A stretch of 34,928 nt of DNA, from NCBI GenBank assembly GCA_018398765.1, contig JAHBMJ010003590.1, positions 131,648 to 166,575 of the forward strand, written 5' to 3'. The translations under genes and the position numbers were made by a program. Position 1 is the first letter of the stretch. Every line of letters starts with the position of its first letter. This document shows positions 1-10,525 of the stretch, in pieces. Below the pieces are notes generated by a model. That model searched no databases. It saw nothing but the letters and a program-made list of their open reading frames with translations, and was not told where the DNA came from. Source of the stretch: Chromera velia (Eukaryota > Sar > Chromeraceae).

Positions 1-179
1 AAATACGAGGAAAAAAACTGAATTCAATCTGTTTAAGACTTACTTTTTGACGTCTATAGCTACCTTTACATTCAAAAGTTTAACAAAACAATACAAAAGA
101 TCGATCCTGCAAGCCCTTTCCATCCCCCCCCCTTCTTTTGTGGTCTTCTTTAACTGTTAGCTTTGGCTTTTACCTTGCC
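1..179. other. gene-free left edge
   Basis: AT-rich sequence with a C run near 126-132. No reading frame with protein-like composition and no splice-linked exon was seen. Confidence 0.5.
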
Positions 180-353
180 TTTTGGCCTTCTTTCATTCAT
201 CATTCATTCATTTATTCACCTACTCCCTCATTTACTGACGCTTTCTTTCTCTTACTCACTCAACGACTCACTCACCCAGCCTCACTCACTCATTGACTCA
301 CTCCCTCCAACTCCTTCCCACACCACCTTCACTCACTCATCCATTCACTCACC
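180..353. repeat. degenerate CACT/CATT tetranucleotide repeat
   Basis: The stretch is built from imperfect CATT, CACT and TCAC tetranucleotides. The same kind of repeat resumes at 1414, so one longer array appears to have been split by the inverted-repeat element that lies between. The Ser/His/Leu-rich open frame across it is a by-product of the repeat and is not taken as a gene. Confidence 0.75.
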
Positions 354-1413
354 ATAGGGGTCTTAGACTAGATACGGGGGGGGGGNNGGGGGGGGGGGGG
401 TGGCGTAGTATATAGAGATGTGCCTAGGGGCTACGCCTTAAGGACGTTGTATATAAAGGCGTTTTGCCCTAAGAGCAACGCCCCTAGGGTGTTACGTTAT
501 ATGTAGAAGGTTTTAGACAAGCTATGCCTAGGGGGGGGCACTCTGCAAGGTTATGGTAGATTTTGAGCCCAAAATAACATAAAATATAAACAAAAATAAA
601 TTTTTGCGAGCCAGTCCAGCAACCTGGAGCTCCACTTGGTCAAGTTACGTCGAAATCTGATGTTTTTGAAGTGTAAGCTACGTGGTTACTTTGGGTTACC
701 CCCTTGTTATCTTTGTCACACAAAGAGGTTACAGGTTACATCAGGTTACCCAGTTACAAGCATTTTAACCTCAGTAACCAATCAAATTTTCAACTTTTAA
801 AAACATTCAAAATGATGTTCAGAACACGTTTGAATGCTTTTTGAGGGAGGTTACTTCATTTTTGAGGGGGGTCAAAAAAGGTTACGGGTTACCCGGTTAT
901 GGGGGGTTTGGGGGCAAAGTGAGTGTGACATATCATTTTTCATCATTTTTGACTATAACCTGAATTGTTTAACAATTTTGATACCAGTTTTGTGAGTAAC
1001 CAAACGTAACTAATCGATTGGCACCACTTTTGACTGATGGTTATATATCACACATTGTAGGGGGGGGGTGTAGGGTCAGTAACCATGGTATAACCAGCTG
1101 AAGTGCCCCCCTCTAGAGCTATACCTCTTTATTAACAAAAAAAATGAACTGAACTCACAAAAGCTCACAAATAATGATATGGTGCTAGTCACTGTAGTCA
1201 GCTTACATCAGTCTACACCATTCTACACCCTTTTTTCTAGAGCAGCAATCTTTTAAAATCAATCAGAGTTATGGAAGAAGGTCCTTACCGGCATGCAGAT
1301 CTGAATTCAACGGCTCTTAAAGGCTCCTAGGAAGGCCTCCCGAGGCGCTATATATACGCAACGCCCACAACGCCCCCTCATAAGGTGTTGTGATAGCAAT
1401 TCTAGACCCCTAT
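354..1413. mobile_element. non-autonomous inverted-repeat element (MITE-like)
   Basis: The two ends are inverted copies of ATAGGGGTCT (354-363 and 1404-1413). A weaker inverted similarity continues about 100 bases inward, with G-rich, GGCGT/TATATA and GGCCTT/ACGCCTT blocks in the same order. The flanks CACTCACC (346-353) and CACTCACT (1414-1421) could be an 8-base target duplication, but the host repeat has the same sequence, so this is weak. The interior (about 640-1130) is rich in GGTTAC and GTAACC words and holds no coding frame. No transposase is seen. The poly-G run near the left end contains two unresolved bases (386-387). Confidence 0.55.
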
Positions 1414-1640
1414 CACTCACTTACTCGCACTTACTCGTTCTTTCACCCACTTCCACTCACTTATCCACTCAGTCACTCACTCTCATATTTACTTGCACTC
1501 ACTCGACGCTCACTCACTCACTCACTCACTCACTCATTTATTCACTTACTCACTTATTGACTCATCTTGATATTCAGTCACCCATCTATTCATCTCGATC
1601 CATTTATCCATTCATTTATTCATTCATTTATTCACCCCTC
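1414..1640. repeat. degenerate CACT/CATT tetranucleotide repeat, second part
   Basis: This continues the repeat left of the 354-1413 element. It includes a clean run of about seven CACT units near 1510-1538. Confidence 0.75.
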
Positions 1641-2117
1641 CTGACCTTCGCAGAGAGTCATTTTGTCAGGCAGGCAGTCAGGCACGCAGACACAGCGACA
1701 AGCAAGGACAGCCAGGCACAGACAGGCACAAGCACACTTCTCCCGTCTATCATCGTCTATCTCCATCTCCAGTACGCTTTCTCTGTCTGAAGGCGTATAT
1801 GCTGGTCACGGCGATTCCTGCATCAAAAGATCAACAGCAGCTTAACAAGATCGTACCTCATCGGTTAGCAATGGTTAATTGGCTTCTTTAGCTTACCGGT
1901 CTTAGAGTCAATGCAATCATTTGCTTGTATGAGCATGCATGCATATATGCATATGATTGAATGATTGAATTGCATGCAGGATGCATTAATTCACTGCATG
2001 AAGAACCGTATGAGATTTCTATGCCAGGGCCCTCTGTTAGCCATACAACGCCCGAATTACGGTTTTTTGGTAGTTTTAGAATGGAACAAATCGACAAACT
2101 AGGTTATAGATCCGCCT

Positions 2118-2160
2118 CTCATATATGGGGACGCGGCATGCATGAAAAAACCCTTAATCG
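2118..2160 (+). repeat. dispersed repeat, copy outside the satellite
   Basis: An ATATATGGGGACGCGGCATG core followed by CATGAAAAAACCCTTAAT recurs almost unchanged at about 18847-18891 and 19148-19189. There it interrupts units of the satellite array. The spread of one 40-base word between two distant regions suggests a small mobile or recombining sequence. Confidence 0.6.
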
Positions 2161-2335
2161 TTTTTCCGTACTAAAAAATTGGCGCCGAAGGCGCCAAGTC
2201 ATAGAAAAACCATAAGGAAAAAAGCCGTAATCCGTAAACCCCTCACAGACCCCCATCGTAACCCTTATATGGACGGTGTATAACTTAGGTTCTATAAGTA
2301 GCTTTAGCGGTCCTAGTACTGTTTGCCATAGACGG

Positions 2336-2413
2336 TCTCATCTCATCTCGTCTCGTCTCGTCTCATCTCGTCTCCTCTCGTCTCGTCTCGTCTTGTCTCG
2401 TCTCGTCTCGTCT
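2336..2413. repeat. TCTCG pentanucleotide minisatellite
   Basis: About fifteen consecutive copies of TCTCG, with TCTCA, TCCTCTCG and TTGTCTCG variants. It lies in gene-free DNA. Confidence 0.85.
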
Positions 2414-2490
2414 TGGCAGACTGTCACGTCCATCACGATCGATCGCGCAAGCGTATGCATGTACCTTCATCGCGACACCAGACCACCAAC

Positions 2491-2533
2491 GGGCCCCCCG
2501 AAGCACTCATCCAACTGGTTGGGTGTATCACGT
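2491..2533 (-). repeat. dispersed 43-bp repeat, copy 1
   Basis: Read on the minus strand this matches 31961-32003 with only a few mismatches; both carry TACACCCAACCAGTTGG followed by GAGTGC and a TCGGGGGG block. The second copy lies between two divergent genes 29 kb away. Confidence 0.7.
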
Positions 2534-3858
2534 TATCATAAACACAATGGGCATAACCCATTCAAATGTAAAAGACAAATTTCTTTTGCTAGTTGAAGTT
2601 GAACCTAGTTCTTTGGATCTATACTTAAGCCGATGTGTATGCTAGCAGTGGGCAGTGCACTGCTGCCAGTGTGACTGGTGTACTAGTTGACATGAATGAA
2701 TGAATGGATGAATGACTACATACAAGAATTTTTTGCGCTACGTACATGACTCAAAGCAAGCTTCGCAAGCAGGACAAGCAAGGGAAGCAAAGCCTCAGAA
2801 CTCTCCTCATGGACAATTGCATTCGTGTTGGCGTTTCCCTACAGCACATGTTGTTCCCCCCACCTCACTCTCGGCCTCTCCCGCCGTACGTCCGCCCTGC
2901 CCACTCCCCAAAATTCCGACTGCATGCAATTTGATGTGCATTGGCCAGATCACTCAGTGGCTTCATTGACAGAGCGACAAAGAGTCGAATTAAACAGCTG
3001 CCGCCGTTTTGCAGGATTGGAGGTGCGTGTCTGCCTGAACTGTTCTCTGTGGCGCACACCCGCTTAGCAATCTTGCAAGAGACGTGCCACAAGAGATCGA
3101 GTCAACCAATTCGTTACCACTTCATTGTGCATGCACTGGTTAACGGTGAATGGGAGCAGGAGGCGTAGACAGATGAAGCATTGAATGCGTGCATGTGGAG
3201 GAATATTCGATTGGTCAATAAACTGATTGACCGGTGACCAGATGGATGGATGGAAGAATATTCAGGCGCGAAGTATGGCTTCGAGCTGCCTTCCTTACAA
3301 GCTCTCTCCCTCACTGACTGTTTTGTGCTTGCTCATCTACTTGTGTTGAGTGTGTTGTTCAGGGTCAAAATTTGTTTGCATGTTGCTTGAAAGAAATTCG
3401 TTTCGACCTCGTCACTTCTTAATTCACCACTGCAGGGACTTGAGGAGGAGGAAAGGACACGGGAAGAAAGGGAGTGAGGAAGGAAGGAAGGAGGGAAAGG
3501 AAGAAAGGAAAGAATGTTCCGTCTTCGGGATCGCCTGCGAGGGGATGGCTGTCTTCCTGCTTTCTCCATCTTCTTTTCTCTTCTCTTCTCTTCTCTTCTC
3601 TTCTCACCTCATCTCTCTGGTCGACAAAAAAACGCATACCGACACATGCATTCATTCATTCATGCAGTAAGTAAGTCAGTCAGCCGATGAGCGGTCCATT
3701 CGGTTCTGATTTAATTCGGTGGCTCGATCTGCAATTTTCTAATTTCATTTCCCCCCCTCCAGTTGAAAGAAGGGGGAGGAAGCTGGGGCACTTCTTTTCG
3801 CCCTGTCAAAGTCTAGGTCGTGCTCTCTCTATCAGTCTTCATCTTATTTTTTCATTCT

Positions 3859-4870
3859 TCAAACTTCATCCTCAGCTGCCTCAGGCTGGTGCTGCTGTAG
3901 CGCTGTCCCAGCCCGTGCTATCATTGCGGCCGCACCGAAGCCAGGATGTCCCATCATACCTCCCCCAAGGCCACTGAAATCATTCTGCTCCTTGCTTGGC
4001 GGTGCCACATGGTGAGCGACGTGAACCCCTGAATTGCTTTTCCCCGACTCGCCTGAATGGCGTTTGTCCCCCGATTTACTTCCTCGTCTCTTTCCCCCCT
4101 CCTCCTGATCTGCCGCCCCGTACAATTCTGCCTTCTCCTTTTCCTTTCCCCCTTCCTTTGAGTCTTCTGCAGAGTCACCCTTTCCCTCTTCCTTTTCCTT
4201 CTCCTCCTCTTCCTCAAGCTCTGCGTACTTCCTCTGCTTCCGAAATACCGTCACCAGCACAGCAGCACAGGCAACAAACGCCACCAACACGTACACCCAG
4301 AAATAGCAAATGAAGTCCAACATTGAGCCGATTGGGGGGGCGTCTGGGTATGTGTTTCTGAGAAAAGGGAGGGTGAACAGAAGTCCGAGGGCGACTCCGG
4401 GAATGTCCCAACTGGCTTCCTTGCCCTCTTTGAAATACAAGATGGCCAGAGTGACGTAGGAGAAACCAAAAAACCAAAGAAGAGTCGTCAGAAGAACGGA
4501 GAGGAAGATTGTGACGAAGGATCGTCTGAAGGTTGTTCTAACCACCAGAGCCTCAGAGCCGTTCCACTGGTAGTTCACCTCCCAGTTGTTGTTCCACCCA
4601 TGGAGGTGACCTGCAAGAGTTGACCGGAGGAAACAATTCTTCACGCATGCTTCTCTAATTTGCCAAGCGAAGTCAGGCGGGCAGGCAGACAGAAATACAT
4701 GCAGACAGTTAGGAAGGACATAGGACAAAAGGAAGAAATGAAGGAACGAATGCAGGAAGAAACGAAAAGAGAAAGGAAGGAAAAAAGAAATGAGGGAATG
4801 AATGAATGAATGAAAGAAGGAAGGAAGGAAGGACGGAAGGAAGGAAGGAAGGAAGGAAGGAAGGAAGGGA

Positions 4871-4917
<47 letters not shown>

Positions 4918-4978
4918 AGAATGGAAGGAATGAAGAGCGAAAGAACGACTGAATGAATAAATGAATGAAAGAAAGAAA

Positions 4979-5018
<40 letters not shown>

Positions 5019-5070
5019 GAAAAGACAAAATGAGGGAAGAAACAAACCACACACACACATGCGCACACGC

Positions 5071-5157
<87 letters not shown>

Positions 5158-5846
5158 CCGTCTTGCGCAAATTGAATGTACACGAAGAATAGAAGAGGAG
5201 AGGAAGAGAGAGGCAGCCAAACACGCCAAAAATATCAGCAAAAAAACCTCGAGACGCCCACTGATCGACCAAGGATGTGTAGGGAGATGGGAAGATCCTC
5301 CAGGCTGCCGTCAGAGAGTCTCCACGAGCCCCTCACTGTGGGGGTCCACCGGTAGCTGTCGAAGGGGTAGAAGTATAGAGGGTCGTCCACCACCAGCATA
5401 AAGTTTGAAGTGGAGATTTTGTTCTCGTCGCCGTCACTGAACGAAAAACTGACGGCGTTGCCAAAGGATACGACGAGGGATCGATCTGATGGGAGTTTGA
5501 AGATGCCTGCGTTTTTGGGAAGGTATTCTGTGTAGGCCCCACTGAACTGCACCTCCGTCTGGATCTCCCCGACGGCTCCTTTGGGCTCGAGGGAATCTAG
5601 ATTCATTCTGAGGAGGACGCCGTCAAAGGGCACTTCACTTAGTCGGTCAGCCTCTACCGGGCGTTTCACGGTGGGAGGGTAGTAGACTCCATCGATATCT
5701 TTCCTTGCTCGTTGGGAAGTCTCCTGGCTCAGCGGAGTAAGAAATGCAGCCAACACCGCGGCGATGGCAAACATGATGACGGTGGTGTAAACGAAGGGGT
5801 TGGACATTCCCCTCTTCTTGGCATTGCCAAACATTTTTCTGCACAT
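3859..5846 (-). CDS. DUF4436-like multi-pass membrane protein (2 exons)
   Basis: Exon 1 is 5846-5270 and exon 2 is 4610-3859. They join in phase 1 through a GTCGAT donor and a TTGCAG acceptor, giving 442 aa and a TGA stop. Segment 1 (residues about 18-37) is followed by a soluble region (about 50-220) with a YPFDSYRW motif (160-167). Three more hydrophobic segments lie at about 223-250, 262-277 and 289-315. The stretch RNTYPDAPPIGSMLDFICYFW (277-297, given in part: the TYPDAPPIG core and the FICYFW end) fits my memory of DUF4436 proteins, whose function is not known. The tail (from about 320) is very rich in Glu/Lys, then Gly/Ser/His, and is longer than I expect for the family. I chose ATG 5846, with A at -3, just before the first membrane segment; an in-frame ATG at 6023 would add 59 residues that look non-conserved. 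The gene is divergent from CBS. Confidence 0.72.
4611..5269 (-). repeat. microsatellite-filled intron of the DUF4436-like gene
   Basis: On the plus strand the intron holds, in order, GGAA/GAAGGAAG units (about 4811-4869), a CAGG run (about 4872-4914), an AAAG run (about 4968-5018), short CA units, CAGA units (about 5074-5108), CA units (5108-5125) and GA units (5126-5153). The open frames through it on both strands give Ser/Leu/Phe- or Lys/Glu-repeat peptides and are by-products. Part of the reading frame runs into exon 2 and could mislead gene finders into one long exon. Confidence 0.85.
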
Positions 5847-6439
5847 CTTTGCAAAAGTAACAGATTTCGCTGTTCGAAAATGAGTGTTGCTCGACGAAAG
5901 AGTCTGATTCGCCCGAGAACTCTTCAAAAGTTTTTTTGGCAGCCAAAGCAGCTCTGAAGAAGCTTTTATGCTGAATGAGAGAATTGAGTGGGTTTCTATT
6001 GCGGAGCTCCATGACTGACGCATTGAAGTCGACACTACACCAGTCGACCCGATTGAAGGGCCGATTCAATTAATGGCGCCTGACCTTTGTCATCGTATAC
6101 ATGCAGTTAAATTCATCTCCGCTCGCATTGCGCGCGCCTGCATGTAGACTTTGTTGATCGAATCAAGAATTTTGTCAAGAAGAGCTAGCGCATGCTAGCG
6201 CTCACACCGATACGTACGTACGTGCGCAATGATACGAGGACGCGTCCGGACATGTCAGGACGTCAGCCAAGCTGACGAGGTCGGACAGCGAAGACGTCCC
6301 GTGGTGTCACCACAGCAAGCGTCCAACAGCTTGCATCAGCCAGCCTGCCTTGTTCTCCTTTGTTTGATGGATTGCTGACTCGAAACGGATTCAGAAATCG
6401 CGTTGCCAGCACTCAGACAGACAGGCAGAGAATTCCAGG
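5847..6439. promoter_or_regulatory. divergent intergenic region, DUF4436-like gene / CBS
   Basis: About 0.6 kb separates the two start codons, so both promoters must lie here unless 5' UTR introns exist. The region includes CGTACG/TACGTACG and GCTAGC palindromes near 6180-6222 and a GACGT-rich stretch near 6237-6300. No clear TATA box was seen. Confidence 0.4.
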
Positions 6440-8311
6440 ATGTCGTCTCTCCAAGAAATCTTGAAGCTCGCAGAGAAAGAGGCAGTCATTGAGTTTCCCC
6501 ACTATGCGGGCTGTGACAAGTGCACTTGGAAGCCAAACTCGAAGGAGAAAAGCCCCCACCCTGCCCTCCCCCTGAAACCCCAGCCGAAGATCCTCGACTC
6601 AATTCTCGATGCTATCGGTCGTACCCCCATGGTTCGCTGCAGCCGTCTGGCAGAGCGGCACGGACTGGAGTGCGAACTTCTGGCCAAGTGCGAGTTCATG
6701 TCCGCGGGAGGATCCGTGAAGGACCGGATTGGACTTCGGATGGTGTTGGAGGCCGAAATGGCCGGGAAGTTGAAGAAGGGGGACACCCTCATTGAGCCCA
6801 CCAGCGGGAACACGGGGGTCGGCCTCTCTCTCGCTGCGGCCATCAAAGGATACAAAATGCTCATCACACTTCCCGAGAAAATGTCTGGGGAGAAGGTATG
6901 TTCTTTCACGCAATGAAGAACTTCAAGTCGGTAGACCATCAGTGAGTGTTGCTTGCTTCCCAAGAGACGTATCCCCGTCTCCCCCTTCTGCCTCCGTGGA
7001 CCGTCAGCCGAATTGTTGACGGCCAAAATCGCATCCGCTTCACATGTTTGCCTGTACGCCCTGCACTCTTTGTAGCCCTGAAAGGAACCTCACTTAGGAT
7101 GTCGTCCGTTCCGCTGCATTTTCCTCTTTTCCTTGTCAAACGCTTGTTGGATTGGTGTGCGTCTTTGCGACTTGGACAGGCCGGCTTCGTGTTTGATAAA
7201 AGGGAACCTGTGACTGGAGACACCTGACTGATGTCAAAAATAACGAAACGCGTTCTCAAGCTGAGCACACACCCTCCTTCCAATTGAATCAAATGAGTAA
7301 CTTAGAAGGACGATCGATCGATCGATCGATCCGTCCGTCTGCGTGTCCACTCCACCCGCCACGTGCATGCTTCCTTCAGGTGAACATGATGAAGGCCCTG
7401 GGTGCCGATATTCTCCGCACACCCACGGAGGCGGCATGGAACGCCCCGGAGAGCCACATAGGCCTGGCTCTGAAGCTCAACAAGGTGATCCCCAACAGCC
7501 ACATCCTTGATCAGTACAAAAACCCGGCCAACCCGATGGCACACTACGAGTGGACAGCCGAGGAAATTCTGGAAGCGTGCGAGGGGCAGCTCGATATGGT
7601 CGTACTCACAGCAGGTCTGTCTGTCTGTCAGTAGAAGGGACCTGAGCGAATGCTTTGTCGTTCCTCCTTTCGGGATCAAAACTATTGCCTGGCATGTTTG
7701 TCTTGAGCGTAATTCGGTCAGGAACTCTGGGGGGGAACTTGTTTGTCTTGGGGGGAGGAGGAGAACAGAACGTTTCTTCCGATGTTTGTCTTTAGTGCAC
7801 TTCACTCAGAAAGGAGCGTGTGTTATCAATCGAGATCATACCCGAAGCTTGTTCTCTTCATGTCTTGGTGGCTGCATGTTGCTCTTGTGAGAAGAAGACT
7901 GACTGCCCTCTTTCTCCTTCCCACGGCAAGACAGCACGTGAGCAAAAGCAATTGAATCAATTTCCTTTTCTGCATGCCAATGATCATTCCTCCGTGTGTG
8001 CCTGCAAAAAGGCACTGGAGGGACCCTGACGAGCATCAGCAGGAAGATCGTTTATTTTGATACAGAATTCATACAGAAATAAACGTATGAAAGTAAACGC
8101 ACGTCTGCAGGCACTGGAGGGACCCTGACGGGCATCAGCAGGAAGATCAAGGAGAAGTGCCCGAAGTGCATCGTGGTGGCTGTGGACCCGAAGGGCAGTA
8201 TTTTGGCAGAGCCTCCAGAGCTGAACGAGGACGGAAAGAACCGACCCTACCAGGTGTGGGGGGGTTGGAAGGGGAGGACGGGAGTGGAAGTCAAGGGAGA
8301 CGCGGAGAACA

Positions 8312-8361
<50 letters not shown>

Positions 8362-10525
8362 CCGATGAGAGAGACTTACTTCCTCACTTTGAGCTCAAAA
8401 GAGCAAGATTGAGCGACTCAATGACGTCCTTTTGTTTTTGTCTTCGCTCGTTGATCAACAAACGAAACTAGCAATTTTCTTCTTGTGTTCCCTTATCGTT
8501 TTTGTCTGAGTGAAAACGGACGAACAAGCACAATGGGTGGTCCTGCATTGCAGGTGGAGGGCATCGGGTATGACTTCATCCCGACAGTCCTTGACAGATC
8601 TCTCGTGGATAAGTGGATGAAGTCCGCAGACAGGGAGTCCTTCCTCACTGCCAGAGACCTCATCAGGTTGGTCGGTCGGTCGGTCAGTGCGGGGGGNGGG
8701 GGGGGGGGGGGGGAAGCGGAGCCCGTGGATTGGGAGCGGCAATCGAGGTGAGGGCAGGAACGCTGTAATGATTCTGCAAGCCTCTCTGCTGATTGTCCTT
8801 TTTGTTGTGTTTGCAGGTATGAGGGTTTGCTCTGTGGGGGCAGTAGTGGTGCCGCAATGTGGGGTGCTCTGACGGCGATTAAGGAGATGAACATGAATGT
8901 GAAGGGCAAGAGGGTGGTGGTGCTCCTGCCAGACAGCTCCCGAAACTACATGAGCAAATTTGTAGCGGACGACTGGATGATTGACAGAGGGTCGGTCGGT
9001 CGGTCCGTCAGCTTCTCCGTGTGTATGTGCCCCTTTGCTTTGTTGTCTGACAGAAAGTCTGTCTCTTTGTCTGTTTGTGTTCATGAAGAAAAGCAGGGAA
9101 AGAAACCATATAGTCTGTCTGTCTGCCACTTTGTCTGAGTTATCTTGATGTTCTTTTGTCTTTGTTGCTTTCTTTCTTTTTGTCTGTTGTGTTCATGAAG
9201 AAGAGGGAAAGAAACCATATAGTCATTCTGTCTGCCACTTTGCCCGTCACTCTTTGTCAAGAAGACAGAAAGAGAAGAAAGGTGATCAGCAGCAAGGAAT
9301 GCATTGGAAAGAAGAGTGGGGCAGAAAAATAGAGGAAGATAGCGGATGGTGCTCATTTCCAAAGGAATACGGTATGGAAGCGAGAGAAAGCATGCCGACA
9401 ACATCCACAAAGAAGTCACTAATCTGTCAAGAAGCAGTCACTACGCAGTGAAATGAATTGAAAAAGACATGAAGATGACATTCGGAATCGACTGCTTTTT
9501 TCACCTTCTCCGCCTAATCTAGTCTGTCCATGTGTCTGCCTGCCCGACTCATGGAAGCAGGTTCATGGAAGCTGACTTGACGGGGAGCGCCTCGGAGGAC
9601 CCGATTGACTTCCAGGGGAAGAAGGTGGGGGCTCTGCAGATGCAGCCTCCCGTCACTCTTCATCCCTCTGTGACCTGCTCTGAGGCGGTGATGGTCATGC
9701 ACGACCACGGGATTGATCAGGTCGGTCAGACAGAGGGTGCGTGGGGAAGTGGATGGTTTGGTGGGGTTGCTTGTGCGGAGTTTTGAGGCCTTTGCGAAAA
9801 GAACGCAGGGGCCTAATCGTGCATCTGCCTGAGAGAGTGCAATGGTGCTTCCGACAGGTCTCCTTCATGCCCGAGTGTATGGGGGAACGAGCGATCAGTG
9901 CATGTCCTACAGCGGTAGTTGTGTGTTGTTTCACATGTGAAAGGAGACGAGAGCGCAGACGCAGTTGCCAGCAGCCCTCCGTGTGTGGATTATGAGGGGA
10001 GGGGCCTAGCTTTGATGTAGAGCAGCACATGAGAGAAATTGCAACGCCGAGGAAAAGAGAGGGACGGAGAGAATTCAAATCAGAGAGCTAGACGAATAGA
10101 GACGCGGTTTCAAGGGTTGACCTAGAAAGCAAGATCACCACAAAATAAAAGAAGACATCGGAAGACCCACACTGTTTGTAACGCACACTGAATGTAGGTC
10201 CATGTGTGTTCAGGTCCCCGTGGTAGACCAGGAGGGTGAGATCAGAGGAGTCGTGACGCAGGGGAACCTTGCAGGGTATCTGGGCAGCAAGAGGTGCGTG
10301 GCCTCGGACCCTGTGTCGAAGGTCATGTACCGCACCTTTACTGCCGTCTCTCTGGACACCGCCCTGAGAATGGTGTGGAAGCTGCTGGACAGTGCGCCGT
10401 TTGTTCTGGCAGTTGCAAAGCAGAAGGTGTACAGCACTCAGGGGAGCTTCCAGCAGAGACAGATCGTGGTCGGAGTTATCACTCGCATTGATTTGCTGGC
10501 ACTGCTGACGGGGGAGAGTCAGTGA
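6440..10525 (+). CDS. cystathionine beta-synthase (7 exons, 530 aa)
   Basis: The enzyme condenses serine and homocysteine to cystathionine with PLP, the first step of transsulphuration. Exons are 6440-6895, 7380-7614, 8111-8253, 8554-8666, 8817-8990, 9561-9720 and 10214-10525; all joins are GT-AG and in phase (1593 nt). The N-terminus has CTW (C28) and SPH (H40), matching the human haem ligands Cys52 and His65 with one residue less between. The PLP lysine is in GGSVKDR (K94), the SGNTG loop is in exon 1 and a GTGGT phosphate loop spans the exon 2/3 join. A CPKC pair (C247, C250) matches the human redox CxxC. Exons 6-7 encode two CBS (Bateman) domains, about 392-527, the site for S-adenosylmethionine control in animal enzymes. 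Length is close to human CBS (551 aa). No N-terminal targeting signal is seen, so a cytosolic place is likely. Confidence 0.95.
7306..7332. repeat. CGAT tetranucleotide run near the end of CBS intron 1
   Basis: Six CGAT-type units (GATCGATC) followed by CCGTCCGTC lie 50-75 bases before the exon 2 acceptor. Confidence 0.7.
8012..8049 (+). pseudogene. duplicated 5' part of CBS exon 3 inside intron 2
   Basis: These 38 bases repeat the first 38 bases of exon 3 (8111-8148) with a single G/A difference. The copy is preceded by CTGCAAAAAG where the true exon is preceded by CTGCAG, so its acceptor is damaged, and it runs on into GTTTATTTTGATAC. The copy changes the Gly of the TLTG stretch to a Ser codon. 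It is a truncated pseudo-exon 99 bases upstream of the real one. Confidence 0.85.
8311..8359. repeat. CA/GA compound microsatellite in CBS intron 3
   Basis: About nine CA units are followed directly by about fourteen GA units on the plus strand. Confidence 0.9.
8691..8713. repeat. poly-G run with unresolved base in CBS intron 4
   Basis: A run of G interrupted by one N (8697). Length is not reliable because of sequencing. Confidence 0.8.

Larger units (their letters stand above)
1641..3858. other. gene-free stretch with scattered repeats
   Basis: No open frame here shows a recognisable family, a conserved motif or a splice partner. The stretch contains a TCTCG minisatellite, two dispersed repeats (listed separately), many GCATGC/ATGCAT palindromic words, GGAAGGAA runs near 3475-3510 and a TTCTC run near 3570-3605. 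Open frames here look like low-complexity by-products. Part of 3600-3858 may be the 3' UTR of the membrane protein gene that ends at 3859. Confidence 0.4.

Noticed and set aside
163..357. Short plus-strand frame rich in Ser, His, Leu
   Set aside because: It translates a CACT/CATT repeat and has no independent support.
4641..5241. Long minus-strand frames giving Ser/Leu/Phe/Cys-Val repeat peptides, partly continuous with exon 2 of the membrane protein
   Set aside because: They are translations of GGAA, CAGG, CAGA, CA and GA microsatellites in an intron with good donor and acceptor sites.
5847..6035. N-terminal extension of the DUF4436-like protein up to GTG 6035 or ATG 6023
   Set aside because: The added residues show no targeting or family feature and ATG 5846 has the better context; kept as an alternative only.
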